From NCBI RefSeq assembly GCF_027409185.1, contig NC_084474.1, positions 5,325,382-5,389,381 of the forward strand: a stretch of 64,000 nt of DNA, given 5' to 3'. Below the pieces are notes generated by a model. That model did not search any database. It saw nothing but the letters and a program-made list of their open reading frames with translations, and was not told where the DNA came from. This document shows, one piece after another, positions 12,591 to 22,400 of the stretch. This stretch comes from Cynocephalus volans (Eukaryota; Chordata; Mammalia; Dermoptera; Cynocephalidae). The stretch's first letter is position 1; each line of letters begins with the position of its first letter. The translations under genes and the position numbers were made by a program.

Positions 12591-12945
12591 GCCAGCGCCA
12601 AGGAGCTTGCCAAAAATGTCACCTACATGTGGGTGGCCCACCACAGCCACCACCATAACCATGGCTGCTGCGAAAGTGGCTAGATGCCACAACTACCACG
12701 CAGATGGTCTGCCAGCCACTGGAGTGCATTGACACAAGGAGAGTCACCAGCAGAGATAAAGGAAAGAAGAGGATGTCTCTTTCCACAAAGCCCATTTCAG
12801 AGTGACAGAAGAAGCATCTGCTCTATGATAATATTGGGGGACCTGATCACACCTCTCAGCATTGGACAGATCATCTAGGCAACAAATTAACAGAGTGACC
12901 GTTATTCTTTCAGAAGGAGAGAAGAAATCTAGGACAATTAGAGCA

Positions 12946-12973
12946 GGGATGGGGGAGGAAGAGGGGGATGGGG
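12946..12973 (+). other. G-quadruplex-capable polypurine tract in type A 3' tail
   Basis: Four runs of three or more G with loops of no more than 7 nt fit the canonical quadruplex pattern. Equivalent tracts lie at 902-924 and, as C-runs, at 15105-15137. L1 3' UTRs characteristically carry such G-rich polypurine tracts, which supports an L1 3'-UTR origin for the tail. Confidence 0.65.
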
Positions 12974-13277
12974 AGAGATTGGACAAGAGGCATAAAGAAT
13001 AATTATGATTTGTAACAATATATATGCTAGCAATATTGATTTGATCAACATATCTCAATGATGAACCCCCAAATATGTATAATCAATTTTGATTCAATAA
13101 AAATAAGTAAATAAATAAATAAACAAACCCAGAAAAACAGAATAAAAAACTCAAGAAAACAAAAGGCTGGGTCTTTTAAAAATAAATACAATTGATAAAA
13201 TTCTAGCAAGACAATCTCACAAAGATAAAGAGAAGGCACAAATACGTATGAGGGATAAAACAGGAGACATAACTATA

Positions 13278-13602
13278 GGTTGAGGGTCCCCTATCTGAAA
13301 TGCTTGAGACCAGAGTGTTTGGGATTTTATTTTTGAAATATATGCAATACATAATAAGATATCTGGGGAAGGGACCCAAGTCTAAATACAAAATTAGTCT
13401 ATGTTTCACATACACCTTATACATATAGCCTGAATGTAATTTTATACAATATGTTTAATAATTTTGTGCATGATGCAAAGTTTGAATACATTGAACAATG
13501 TGAAAACAATGGTGTCAGCTATCCCTTTCCACATTCAAAAAGTTTTAGATTTTGGAGTATTTCAAATATCAAATACTCAGATGAGGGGTGCTAATCTTAT
13601 TA
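13278..13602. mobile_element. Tigger-like (pogo) non-autonomous DNA transposon
   Basis: The left end reads 'GGTTGAGGGTCCCCTATCTG' and 'AAATGCTTGAGACCAGAGTG'. The right end reads 'GATTTTGGAGTATTTCAAAT' then 'GATGAGGGGTGCTAAT', a rough inverse of the left end. The body contains 'AGCCTGAATGTAATTTTATA'. This matches my memory of Tigger7-type elements. It is inserted in L1 ORF2. Confidence 0.7.
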
Positions 13603-14389
13603 CAAAAATAAATAAGGAAATACTATGATCCAATGTACACTCAAACATTTTACAACTTAGAAAAAATAAACCTAAATCCTTAAAACACAAAAATACTGAA
13701 ACTCAGCTAAACTGAATTATGACTCAGAACATTGGGATAGGCAATAAAAGTTATTAGACAACACACCAAATGCACAATTAACTAAAAAAACATATCAATC
13801 TTAAACTATCAAAATTAAAATATTCTTGTCTACAAAATAGAAAATATTTTTCTCTACAAAAGAGGACTAAAAGACAAGCTACAGACTAAAAGCAAGTATT
13901 CAAAAGCGACATAGTCAACAAAGGACAGTTACCTAAAATATACACAGAGCTCTCATAACTCACCAGCTGAAAAGAAACGAATGAGAAAATGGGCAAAGTA
14001 TATGGAGAGACATTTCACCACATAGGATAATACAGATGTCACATAAGCACACAAAAAGATATTCAATATTATAAGCCATTAGGGAAATGTACACAAAAAC
14101 AACAAGATATCACTACACACCTATCAGAGTGGCTAAATTAAAGGATATTAAGAAAACCAAATGCTGTAAAAAATGTGGATAAATTGGATCACTCATGCAT
14201 TGCTGATGGGAGTAAAAATGATTTAGCCATTCTGAAAAACAGTTTGGTAGATCCTAATAAAACTAGACACACAACTACCCTATGGTCCAGCAACTGCACT
14301 CCTGGATATTGTTCCTATTTTCCTCATTTTTTCATATACTCCTTGGCCATTTATATGTCTTCATTTGAGAAAAGTATGTTCAAGACTTT

Positions 14390-14462
14390 CACCCCTTTTT
14401 CCCCCCTTTGGCAGCTGGCCAGTACAGACACCTGAATCCATGACCTTGGGGTTATCAGTCTG
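14390..14462 (-). mobile_element. Truncated CYN-type SINE
   Basis: Minus-strand fragment: 'GGCAGCTGGCCAGTACAG' then 'CCATGACCTTGGGGTTATCA', with a T-rich left side. It is a 3' portion only. Confidence 0.7.
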
Positions 14463-14665
14463 TGCTCCCAGTTTTTAAATTTTTTATTAAGATATATATA
14501 TATGTATAAAGTTGTCTGAGTTTCTTATATATTTTGGATATTAACCCTTTATCAGGTGTGTGGGTTTGAAAAATACTCTCTCATACCATAGGTTTTCTCT
14601 TCATGGTGTTGATGTTCCCATAGCTGTGCAGAAGATTTTTGGTTTGATGCAATCCCATTTGTTTA

Positions 14666-14904
14666 TACAGCCCCCAAAATTTGATGGTTTCATTTACAAT
14701 TTTTTGGCATTATGATGGGTTTGTCAGGATGTAACATCATGATACACTGAGGAGCACTGGGACTTTTGATGGTTTCACCTGTAATTTATGATGGGTTAAT
14801 GAGGTTATTAAATGCATTTTTGACTTATATAATATTTTTTTAACTCACAATAGGTTTTTTGGCACATAACTCCATAATAAGCCAAAAAGTATCTGTATTT
14901 GCTT
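14666..14904. mobile_element. Tigger-like DNA transposon fragment
   Basis: Phrases such as 'TTATTAAATGCATTTTTGAC', 'ATGATGGGTTTGTCAGGATG' and 'CATAATAAGCCAAAAAGTAT' resemble the 'cgacttacgatgggtttatcggg' ends of Tigger elements. The copy is degraded and its borders are approximate. Confidence 0.5.
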
Positions 14905-14970
14905 TTCTTGCATGTGCTTTGAGGGTCATATTTAAAAAATGATTGTTCAGACCAATGTCACAAAGATTTT

Positions 14971-16958
14971 TTTTTTAATTTTTATTGAATCAAAATTGAT
15001 TATACATATTTTGGGGGTTCAACATTGAGATATGTTGATCAAATCAATATTACTAGCATACATATTGTTACAAATTGTAATTATTCTTTTTGCCCCTTGT
15101 CCAATCCCACCCCATCCCCCTTCCTCTCCCCCTCCCGCCTCTAATCACCCTAGATTTCTTCTCTCCTTCTGAAAGAATAATGGTTACTCGTTGATTTGCT
15201 GCCCAAGTGATCTGCCCAATGCTGAGAGGTGTGATCAGGTCCCCCAATACTATCATAGAGCAGATGTCTCTTCCGTCACTATGAAATGGGCTCTATCAAG
15301 ACAGACATCCTCCTCTTTTCTTTATCTCTGCTGGTGACTCTCCTTGTGTCAACTCACTCCAGTGGCTGGTGGACCATTTGCTTGGTGATTATGGCATCTA
15401 AACTCCTTCACGGCAGCCTTGGTTATCATGGTGGCTGTGGTGGACCACCCACATGGAGGAGATGTTTTTGGCCTGCTCTGTGGTGCTGGCAGTGTGCCTG
15501 GTTGTGGAGAGTGTTTGATCCCTGGTTCCATGCCCCAGGTCCCCGAGTGCGTCCCAAGGTGCTGGAATGGTGTGCCTGGTTGTGGGAGGGGGTTCCAGTC
15601 CCCAGCTCCTTTCCCTGGGTCCCTAGGCATGCCCTGAGGTGCTGGTGCAGTGTGCCTGGTTGTGGGAAGGGATTTTGGTCCCCTTCTCCATGCCTTGGGT
15701 CCACGGCAGGCCCCAAGGCACTGGTGTGGTGTGCCTGGTGGTAGGAGGGGGATCCAGTCCCCTTCTCCATGCCCCAGGTCCCAGGGCAGGCCCTGAGGTG
15801 CTGGCATGGGGTGCCTGGTTGTGGGAGGTGGGTCTGGTCCCCTTATCCATGCCTTGGGTCCCCTGGTGGGCCCCGAGGTGCTGGCATGGTGAGCCTGGTT
15901 GTGGGAAGGGGGTCTGGTCCCTGACTGCTAGTCCCAGGTCCCTAGGCGGGTGCCTAGGCATTGGTGGAGTGCCTGTATGTGGGAGTGGGGTCCGGTCCTT
16001 GGCTCTAATCCTTGGGTTCCTGTGTGGGGCCCCAAGGTGCTGGTGGTGTGAGGGGTTGTGGGCATGGGTCCTGCCCCTGGCTCCATGCCTTATGTCCCCT
16101 GGTGGGCCCCAAGGCATTCATGGTGTGCCTGGGCTGGAACTAAGTTTTTGTCCTTTGCTTGTTTCTAAAATGGGGGAACTTCCTGTGGGAACCAGTACTT
16201 GAGCTGCGTGGTTGAGGTAAATTGCTGCTTTGCTGCTGTTTCCCTAGGGAAGGCTTTTTGTGCAGCACAGGTTTTAATGGTTGACTTTAAAGGTAGTTCT
16301 GGCTCTCCAGATACTTGGTACATCTTGGTTGTGCAGAAACTCTGATCTGGGCCTGAGTTTTTTCATCAAACTGCACCCCATGCAATTCTGCATTTCTGAC
16401 CAGTCTCCTCTGAGTGGATTGGTGGGCGGATTGGCTGTCCTTGCTGTGTCCCAGTGTTCTCCCGGTGGGCCCATCTCCCCCAGTGCCCATGCTTCAAACA
16501 CTTCCCATGGGATAGGCCATGTGCTGGTCCCTTGTGATGACTCACCAGCCTCTGAGTGGCTCCCCTTTTTCAGCTGTTCTGGCTCCTTGCTCCTGTGTGG
16601 GTCCACAGGAACCCTGTTAGTGGTCTTGCTGTCCTGGGGGTCATCAAAGTCCTCTTCTCCCCTTCCCCCTCCAAGTAATTCCATTTAAAGGGCACAGCTG
16701 CGGCTTCTCCCGGCTCCTGCTCCATGTGCTCCAGCATTAAAGCAGCCACAGCCCAAAATGCCGAGAGCAGTTTTTTTTCTCTCTTCGTGGTTTCTCCCAC
16801 CTTCATGAGTTCCATAGGTCTCTCCTCCTCTTCACCTGAGCTCCAGTGGCCCCAGCTTGGCTGATGTTACATTTTTCTAGTTGCAAATTCATTGATTTGT
16901 GGGAGAGAGTGACGCTGGGGACCATCTATTCCGCCATCTTGACTGGAAGTCTGGAATA
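14971..16958 (-). mobile_element. Composite VNTR retroelement, type A, copy 3 (full length, antisense)
   Basis: This is a complete ~1.99-kb copy on the minus strand. The 3' tail and oligo(T) start at 14971. The G-rich tract appears as C-runs at 15105-15137, and the endonuclease-like piece is at about 15155-15260. The linker is at about 15260-15485, the VNTR at about 15486-16140 and the 5' module up to the TTCCAGTCAAGATGGCGGAA terminus at about 16945. A perfect 13-bp target-site duplication TCACAAAGATTTT flanks it (14958-14970 and 16959-16971). It interrupts a minus-strand L1. Confidence 0.9.
15486..16140 (-). repeat. ~80-bp VNTR inside type A copy 3
   Basis: About eight units show a recurring GTGTGCCTGGTTGTGGGA motif near 15486, 15561, 15643, 15725, 15805, 15885, 15967, 16045 and 16120. 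Unit number differs from copies 1 (2-3) and 2 (~7). Long ORFs here (15286-15744, 15639-16202 and their antisense counterparts) arise from repeat composition and are not genes. Confidence 0.88.
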
Positions 16959-17955
16959 TCACAAAGATTTTGCCTATGTTTTGTACTGGTAGTTTTACAC
17001 TGGATATCCTGTTTTCCTAACACAATTTATTGAAGGCACTGTCCATTCCCCATTTTTCCTTGTCATCTTTGTAGGATAAAAATTCAGTGTAAATGTGTGG
17101 ATTTATTTTGGGAAACACACTCTTGAATTATTAATGAGTAATAAAAGGGAAATTAGGAAATATCTTGCAACTAATGAAAACAAACACATCATATCAAACT
17201 ATAAGATGTAACAAAAGCAGTACTATAAAGGGAGTTTATAGAGATAAACACATGTATCTTAAAATAAAGATCACAAATAAACTACCTAATTTTGCATAAT
17301 AAGAAACCAGAAAAAACAAAGCCCAAAGACAGCAAAAAGAAGGAAATAATAAAGATTAGAACAGAAATAAATGAGAAAGAGATTTTAAAAGAACAATATA
17401 AAAATATCAATGAACTAAAAACTGGCTTTTTAAAAATTAATTTTATTAAGCCTAACTAACAAAACATTAGTTACACTAAAAAGAAAATGCACACAAAAAC
17501 TCACATAAATACAATCAGAAATGAAATAATAAATGATAAAACCGAAGGCACAGAAACAAAAAGATTCATGAGACTATTGATAAGTATACACCAACAAATT
17601 GATAAATTAGAAAATGGATAATTTCCCAGAAACGTACAACCCACCATGTGAATTATGAACAAATAATAAATCTAAACCCATTTTCAACTAGTAAGGAGAT
17701 TAAATCACTGATCGAAAACATCTCAAAAAACCCCTCAGAACCAGATGGCATCACTGGTGAATTCTACCAAGAGTCTAAAGGAAAATTCGTGCCAATCTTC
17801 AAAAAGCTAAAGAAAATAAAACACTTCTGAACTCATTTTGAGGCCAAGATCACACTGATACCAAAGCCAGACAAAGATACTGCAAGAAAGAAAACTAAAG
17901 ACCAATATAACCTCATAGACATGGTGGCAAATATCCTCAAAAATATACTAGAAAA

Positions 17956-18055
17956 CATAACTAAGTCCCACTTAGTTATGGTGTAAAAGGATCATACACC
18001 ATAACTAAGTCCCACTTAGTTATGGTGTAAAAGGATCATACACCATAACTAAGTG
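17956..18055. repeat. 44-bp tandem duplication of a hairpin-forming unit
   Basis: The unit CATAACTAAGTCCCACTTAG plus its continuation repeats with starts at 17956, 18000 and (partial) 18044. Inside each unit, CTAAGT and ACTTAG are inverted around CCC. The last partial unit continues as AAGTGGGACT, the inverse of AGTCCCACTT. Confidence 0.85.
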
Positions 18056-18216
18056 GGACTCATCCCTGAGAGGCAAGGTGTTTCAACAAACAAAGACCAT
18101 TTAATGTAATATACCATACCAATAGAATAAAGGATAAAAATCTCAGCACCACCTCAATAAATGCAGAAATAGCACTTGAAAAAAATCCAAAATTGTTCAT
18201 GATAAAAACTCTCATA

Positions 18217-18344
18217 GGGCCGAGACCGTGGTGCACTTGGGAGAGAGCGGCGCTGGGAGCACGGCAACGCTCCCGCCGCGGGTTCGGATCCTATATAGGA
18301 ATGGCCGGTGCGCTCACTGGCTGAGTGCCGGTCACAAAAACGAC

Positions 18345-18367
<23 letters not shown>
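18217..18367 (+). mobile_element. CYN-type SINE with target-site duplication
   Basis: The element has a GC-rich head (GGCCGAGACCGTGGTGCACT), a B-box GGGTTCGGATCC, TATATAGGAATGGCCGGTGC and a poly(A) of about 25. The target-site duplication AAAAACTCTCATA lies at 18204-18216 and about 18368-18380. It is inserted in L1 ORF2. The second half is shorter than in the copy at 41370. Confidence 0.9.
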
Positions 18368-18377
<10 letters not shown>

Positions 18378-19459
18378 ATAAAACTAAGCATAGAAAGAAT
18401 CAACATAAACATAAGTTCCATGTATAAAAAGCCCAGAGCTAACATCCTATTCAATCTTGAAATGCTAAAAACTTTTCCTCTAAGACCAGGAAGGAGGTGA
18501 GGATGCCCACTCTTGCCACTTCTATTCAACATGTTGCTCAAAGTTCTAGCCAGAGCAATTAGGTTACAAAAGGAAAGTCATCTAAACCAAAAACTGAGAT
18601 GCAATATTACCTTTAATTGCAGATGACATGATCTTATATTTTTAAAATATTAAGGACTTTTCCCAAACGTGTCACAAACAATAAACAAATTCACTGAAGT
18701 TTCAGAATACAAAATTTTCCAAAAAGTATCTGTTGATTTTCTTTATACTAACTATAAAATATCCAAAAAGGAATTTAGAAAACAATCACATTGACAACAG
18801 TATCGAATAAACAGTATCATATAAACAAACACAAATAAATTTTACAAGAGATGAAAAACTTGTACATGAAAAATACACTGATAAAAGAAATTAAAGAAGA
18901 CACAAATAATTGAAAGGAAATCCTGAGTTAATGAATTAGAAGAATTAATATTGTTAAAATGTTCATACTACCCAAAGCAATCTACAGTTTCAATGGAATC
19001 CTTATGAAAATAATGAAGGCAGTTTTTGCAGCAATAAAAAGCAATCCTAAAATTCATACAAAAGCACAGAGACCCCAAATAGTCAAAATCTTGAGAAACA
19101 AGAACCAAGTTGAGACATCACTCTTCCTGATTTTAAAATATACTGTAAAGCTATATATTGTATAAAGTATGGTACTGGCATATAAAAAGATATGGAGATC
19201 AGTGGAACACAATATAAAGCACAGCAATTAATCCATGCATACACAGACAACTAATGTTAGACAATGGCGCCAAGAATACACAACAGAGAAAGGACAGTCT
19301 CTTCAATAAATGGTGTTGAAGTAATCTAAATTTTACATGCAAAAATATAGAAGCAAACCTTTATAATACAACACACACAAAATCAATTCAAAATGTATTA
19401 AATACTTAAATATATGACTTGAAATTATAAAACTCCTAGGAAAAAATATAGAAAAAATG

Positions 19460-22400
19460 TTTCATGATAATAGTCTTGACAATGTTAAGATGTTTTCCTT
19501 CTATAACTAACTTGTTGAGAGTCTTTATCATGAAGGAATGTTGAATTTTGTCAAATGCTTTCTCAGCATCTATTGAGATAATCATATGGTCTTTGTCCTT
19601 GAGCTTGTTGATGTGGTGTATCACATTTACTGACTTTCATATGTTTAACCATCCTTGCATCCCTGGCATGAATCCCACTTGATCATAGTGTATAATTTTT
19701 TTTAACATGTTGCTGTATTCTAATTGCTAATATTTTGTTGAGGATTTTAGCATCTATGTTTGTTCAGGGATATTGGCCTGTAATTTTCTTTTTTGTTGTG
19801 TCTTTATCTGGTTTTGGTATCAGAGTTATGTTGGCCTCATAGAATGAGTTTGGGAGAGTAAAGTCTGTTTCAATTGTTTGGAACAGTTTCATGAGAATTG
19901 GTATTAACTCCTCTTTAAAAGTTTGATAGTCTCTCTCTCGATCCACTGGAGTTTGATACACTCTTCTCTCCTGTCTGTGGACATCAGAGCTCAAGACTCT
20001 TCAGCTTTTGGGTTCCAGAACTTACCCCAAGGACACCATCCGTTTCCCTGGTTCTGAGGCCTTTGGACTTGGACTGAGCCACGCCAACGGCATCCAGTTC
20101 ATAGACAACCTATTGTGAGACTTTTCTTCATAGCCACAACATTCTCGAATGCTTGCCTTTGGATATAAAAGGAATCTAGAAAATAACTGCAATTGGGGCT
20201 GGAAGAGTTGTTGCAGACATCTCATTGGTATTCTTGCAGATTTTCATCTCCAGTCGCACAGCTGTTTTATGAGCACGCCTATGAAATGTGAACGTCTAAT
20301 CCAGTCCGCAAATGGTGCTACTCTTCCCTGGAGAGAACCGTCCTGCATCGCAGGCCAAGATGTACAGGAGCCTGGTGCATACGGTGCGAGATGCTAGTGA
20401 TGAGTATTATATAAAAGATAGGATGTAGGGACATAAAACCTGAATAGCAGCTGCTCCCTCTTTAATAACAAATAAATAAAACATTATTACAATTACGTTT
20501 AACATCTAGGATACAATTATAAAAAACCTACACTAAACACAGATAAGTCATTCTACGAGGATTACCCTTGACATTCTTTTCTTGTGAATGTCCTCTCACC
20601 TTTGAAGACAATTTTTTTGACTTTTAGAAACATTTTGATAAATTACCATTTCAAAGCAATCAATTTATTAGTCAGAAATTGTTTTGACTCCACAGAGGGA
20701 ACAATCTCAGCACCTTGTTGAAAGAGTTGACCTAGTTTGGTCTTCTTTAATTAAACAATTATCATTGCACTACTGTCAAACATGTAATTAACAACTTAAA
20801 AGCAAATTAATAGAAACATACAATAAATGCACACGTAAATGTGGACTACATGTCATGCAACATCTGTAATTGCATTCAAAACTTTTTTGAATGTTAGAGA
20901 ATTTGAACAGGAGGAAATCAAATTACTGTAGAGTTTTCATACATTTCAATAAATCAATTAAGGAATAAATGTCAGAAAAACCAAAAAAAATAAAAAATAA
21001 AAAAAAAAAAGTTTGATAGAATTCAGCTCTAAAGCCATCCGGACCTGGGCTTTTTTTTTGTTGGAAGATTGCTAATTACTGCTTCAATATCCTTGCTTGT
21101 TATTGGTCTGTTAAGGTTCTCTATCTCTTCTTGGTTCAGTCTTGGTAATTTATGTGTGTCTAGAAACTTATCCATATCTGCCAGATTTCCAAATTTGTTG
21201 TCATACAGTTGTTTGTAAGAGTCTCTAATGATTCTTTGTATTTCTGTGGTGTCAGTTGTAATGTCTCCCTTTTCATTTCTGATTTTTGTTATTTGGGTCT
21301 CCTCTCTTCTTTTTTTTTTGTTAGTCTAGCTAATGGTGTGTCTATTTTGTTTTTTGTTAATCTTTTCTATTGTTTTTTGGGTCTCTATTTCATTTAGTTC
21401 TGCTCTGATCTTAATTATTTCTTTCTGTCTACTGCCTTTAGGTTTTGATTGTTGTTGTTTTTCAAGTTCTTTGAGACATAGCATTAGGTCGTTTATTTGG
21501 AGTCTTTCCATTTTTTTGATATAAGCATTTACTGTAATAAATTTCCCTCTTACTACTGCTCTTGCAGTATCCCACAAGTTTTGGTATGATGTATCTTTAT
21601 TTTCATTAGTTTCTAGAAATTTTTTGATTTCCTGTTTAATTTCTTCTTGGACCCATAGGTCATTCAGGAGCCTATTATTTATTTTCCATGTATTAGTATA
21701 CCTTCCAGTGATTTGCTTATTGTTTCTCTCTAGTTTTAGTCCATTGTGGTCTGAAAAGATTGTTGGAATGATTTCAATTTTTAAAAATTTGCTAAGACTA
21801 GATTTGTGACCTAATATGTGGTCTATCCTGGAGAACGTACCATGAGCTGATGAGAAGAAAGTGTATTCTTTAACTGTTGGGTGAAATGTTCTGTATATAT
21901 CTGCCAAGTCCAGTTGGTCTAGGGCGTAGTTTAAATCCTGTGTCTTTTTGTTGACCTGCCTGGAAGTCCTGTCCCATACTGAGAGAGGGGTGTTCAGATC
22001 ACCCACTATTAATGTATTAAGACCTATCACCTTCTTTAGGTCTAAGAGTGTTTGCTTGATATATGTGGGTGCTCTGGTATTGGGTGCATACATGTTTATG
22101 ATTGTTATGTCTTCTAGCTGGATAGCTCCCTTTATCATTATATAATGGCCTTCTTTGTCTTTTTAAATGTTTTTTGGTTTAAAGTCTATTTTGTCTGATA
22201 TAAGAATAGCTACTCCTGCTCATTTTTGGTTTCTATTTGCATGGTATATCTTTTTCCATCCCTCCACTTTTAGTCTATGAGTTTCTTTGCAGGTGAGGTG
22301 GGTCTCTTGAAGACAGCATATACTTGGGTCTATCTTTTTAATCTGTGTCTTTTGTATGGAGAGTTTAATCCATTCACTTTTAGAGTAGTTATTGAGAAGT

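Larger units (their letters stand above)
11208..13129 (+). mobile_element. Composite VNTR retroelement, type A, copy 2 (full length)
   Basis: This is a complete ~1.92-kb element. It begins GAGGTTCCAGTCAAGATGGC at 11208, an L1-like 5' terminus. The 5' module runs to about 12035, the ~80-bp VNTR to about 12590 and the linker to about 12815. A ~100-bp piece similar to L1 ORF2 endonuclease (GDLxTPLS box) lies at about 12818-12920. A G-rich tract is at 12946-12973, followed by the conserved 3' end and an (AAAT)n tail. A perfect 11-bp target-site duplication CAGAAAAACAG flanks it (11197-11207 and 13130-13140). No ORF of note is present, so it must be mobilised in trans, presumably by L1. Confidence 0.9.
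11101..14389 (+). mobile_element. L1 ORF2 fragment, host of nested insertions
   Basis: L1 ORF2 sequence is visible at about 11101-11207, resumes at 13141-13276 ('AAAGGCTGGGTCTTTTAAAA', 'TTCTAGCAAGACAATCTCAC') and again at 13603-14389 ('CACTCATGCATTGCTGATGG' near 14190). The gaps are filled by the type A composite element (11208-13129) and a Tigger-like element (13278-13602). Both interrupters are therefore younger than this L1. Confidence 0.7.
14470..17110 (-). mobile_element. L1 (minus), 3' ORF2 portion, split by Tigger-like and type A elements
   Basis: L1 sequence in reverse is visible at 14470-14665 ('TTTGGATATTAACCCTTTAT', 'GGTTTTCTCTTCATGGTGTT'), 14905-14957 and 16972-17110 ('GATATCCTGTTTTCCTAACA', 'TGAAGGCACTGTCCATTCCC'). 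The intervening parts are insertions. Confidence 0.75.
17120..19440 (+). mobile_element. L1 ORF2 (plus), left segment
   Basis: ORF2 phrases are clear: 'CAGAACCAGATGGCATCACT' then 'GGTGAATTCTACCAA' near 17736-17770, and 'CCCACTCTTGCCACTTCTAT' then 'TCAACATG' near 18507. It is full of stops. It is interrupted by a SINE at 18217 and by a local 44-bp duplication. It probably resumes at about 23895 after a minus-strand L1 insertion. Confidence 0.8.

Noticed and set aside
11973..12692. ORFs of 75-148 codons in the VNTR of copy 2
   Set aside because: Same tandem-repeat artefact. No domain, no conserved frame between copies.
15286..16202. Long overlapping ORFs on both strands (up to 187 codons) rich in Trp, Cys, Gly and Pro
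   Set aside because: They lie in the VNTR of the type A element. The frame shifts with each 80-bp unit and both strands are open, so they are a composition effect.
17956..18055. CRISPR-like array because of repeated units
   Set aside because: Only about 2.3 contiguous units without spacers, in mammalian DNA.
21326..22138. 270-codon minus-strand ORF as a possible gene
   Set aside because: It is L1 ORF2 endonuclease ([12 protein letters not shown] motifs), part of a decayed L1.
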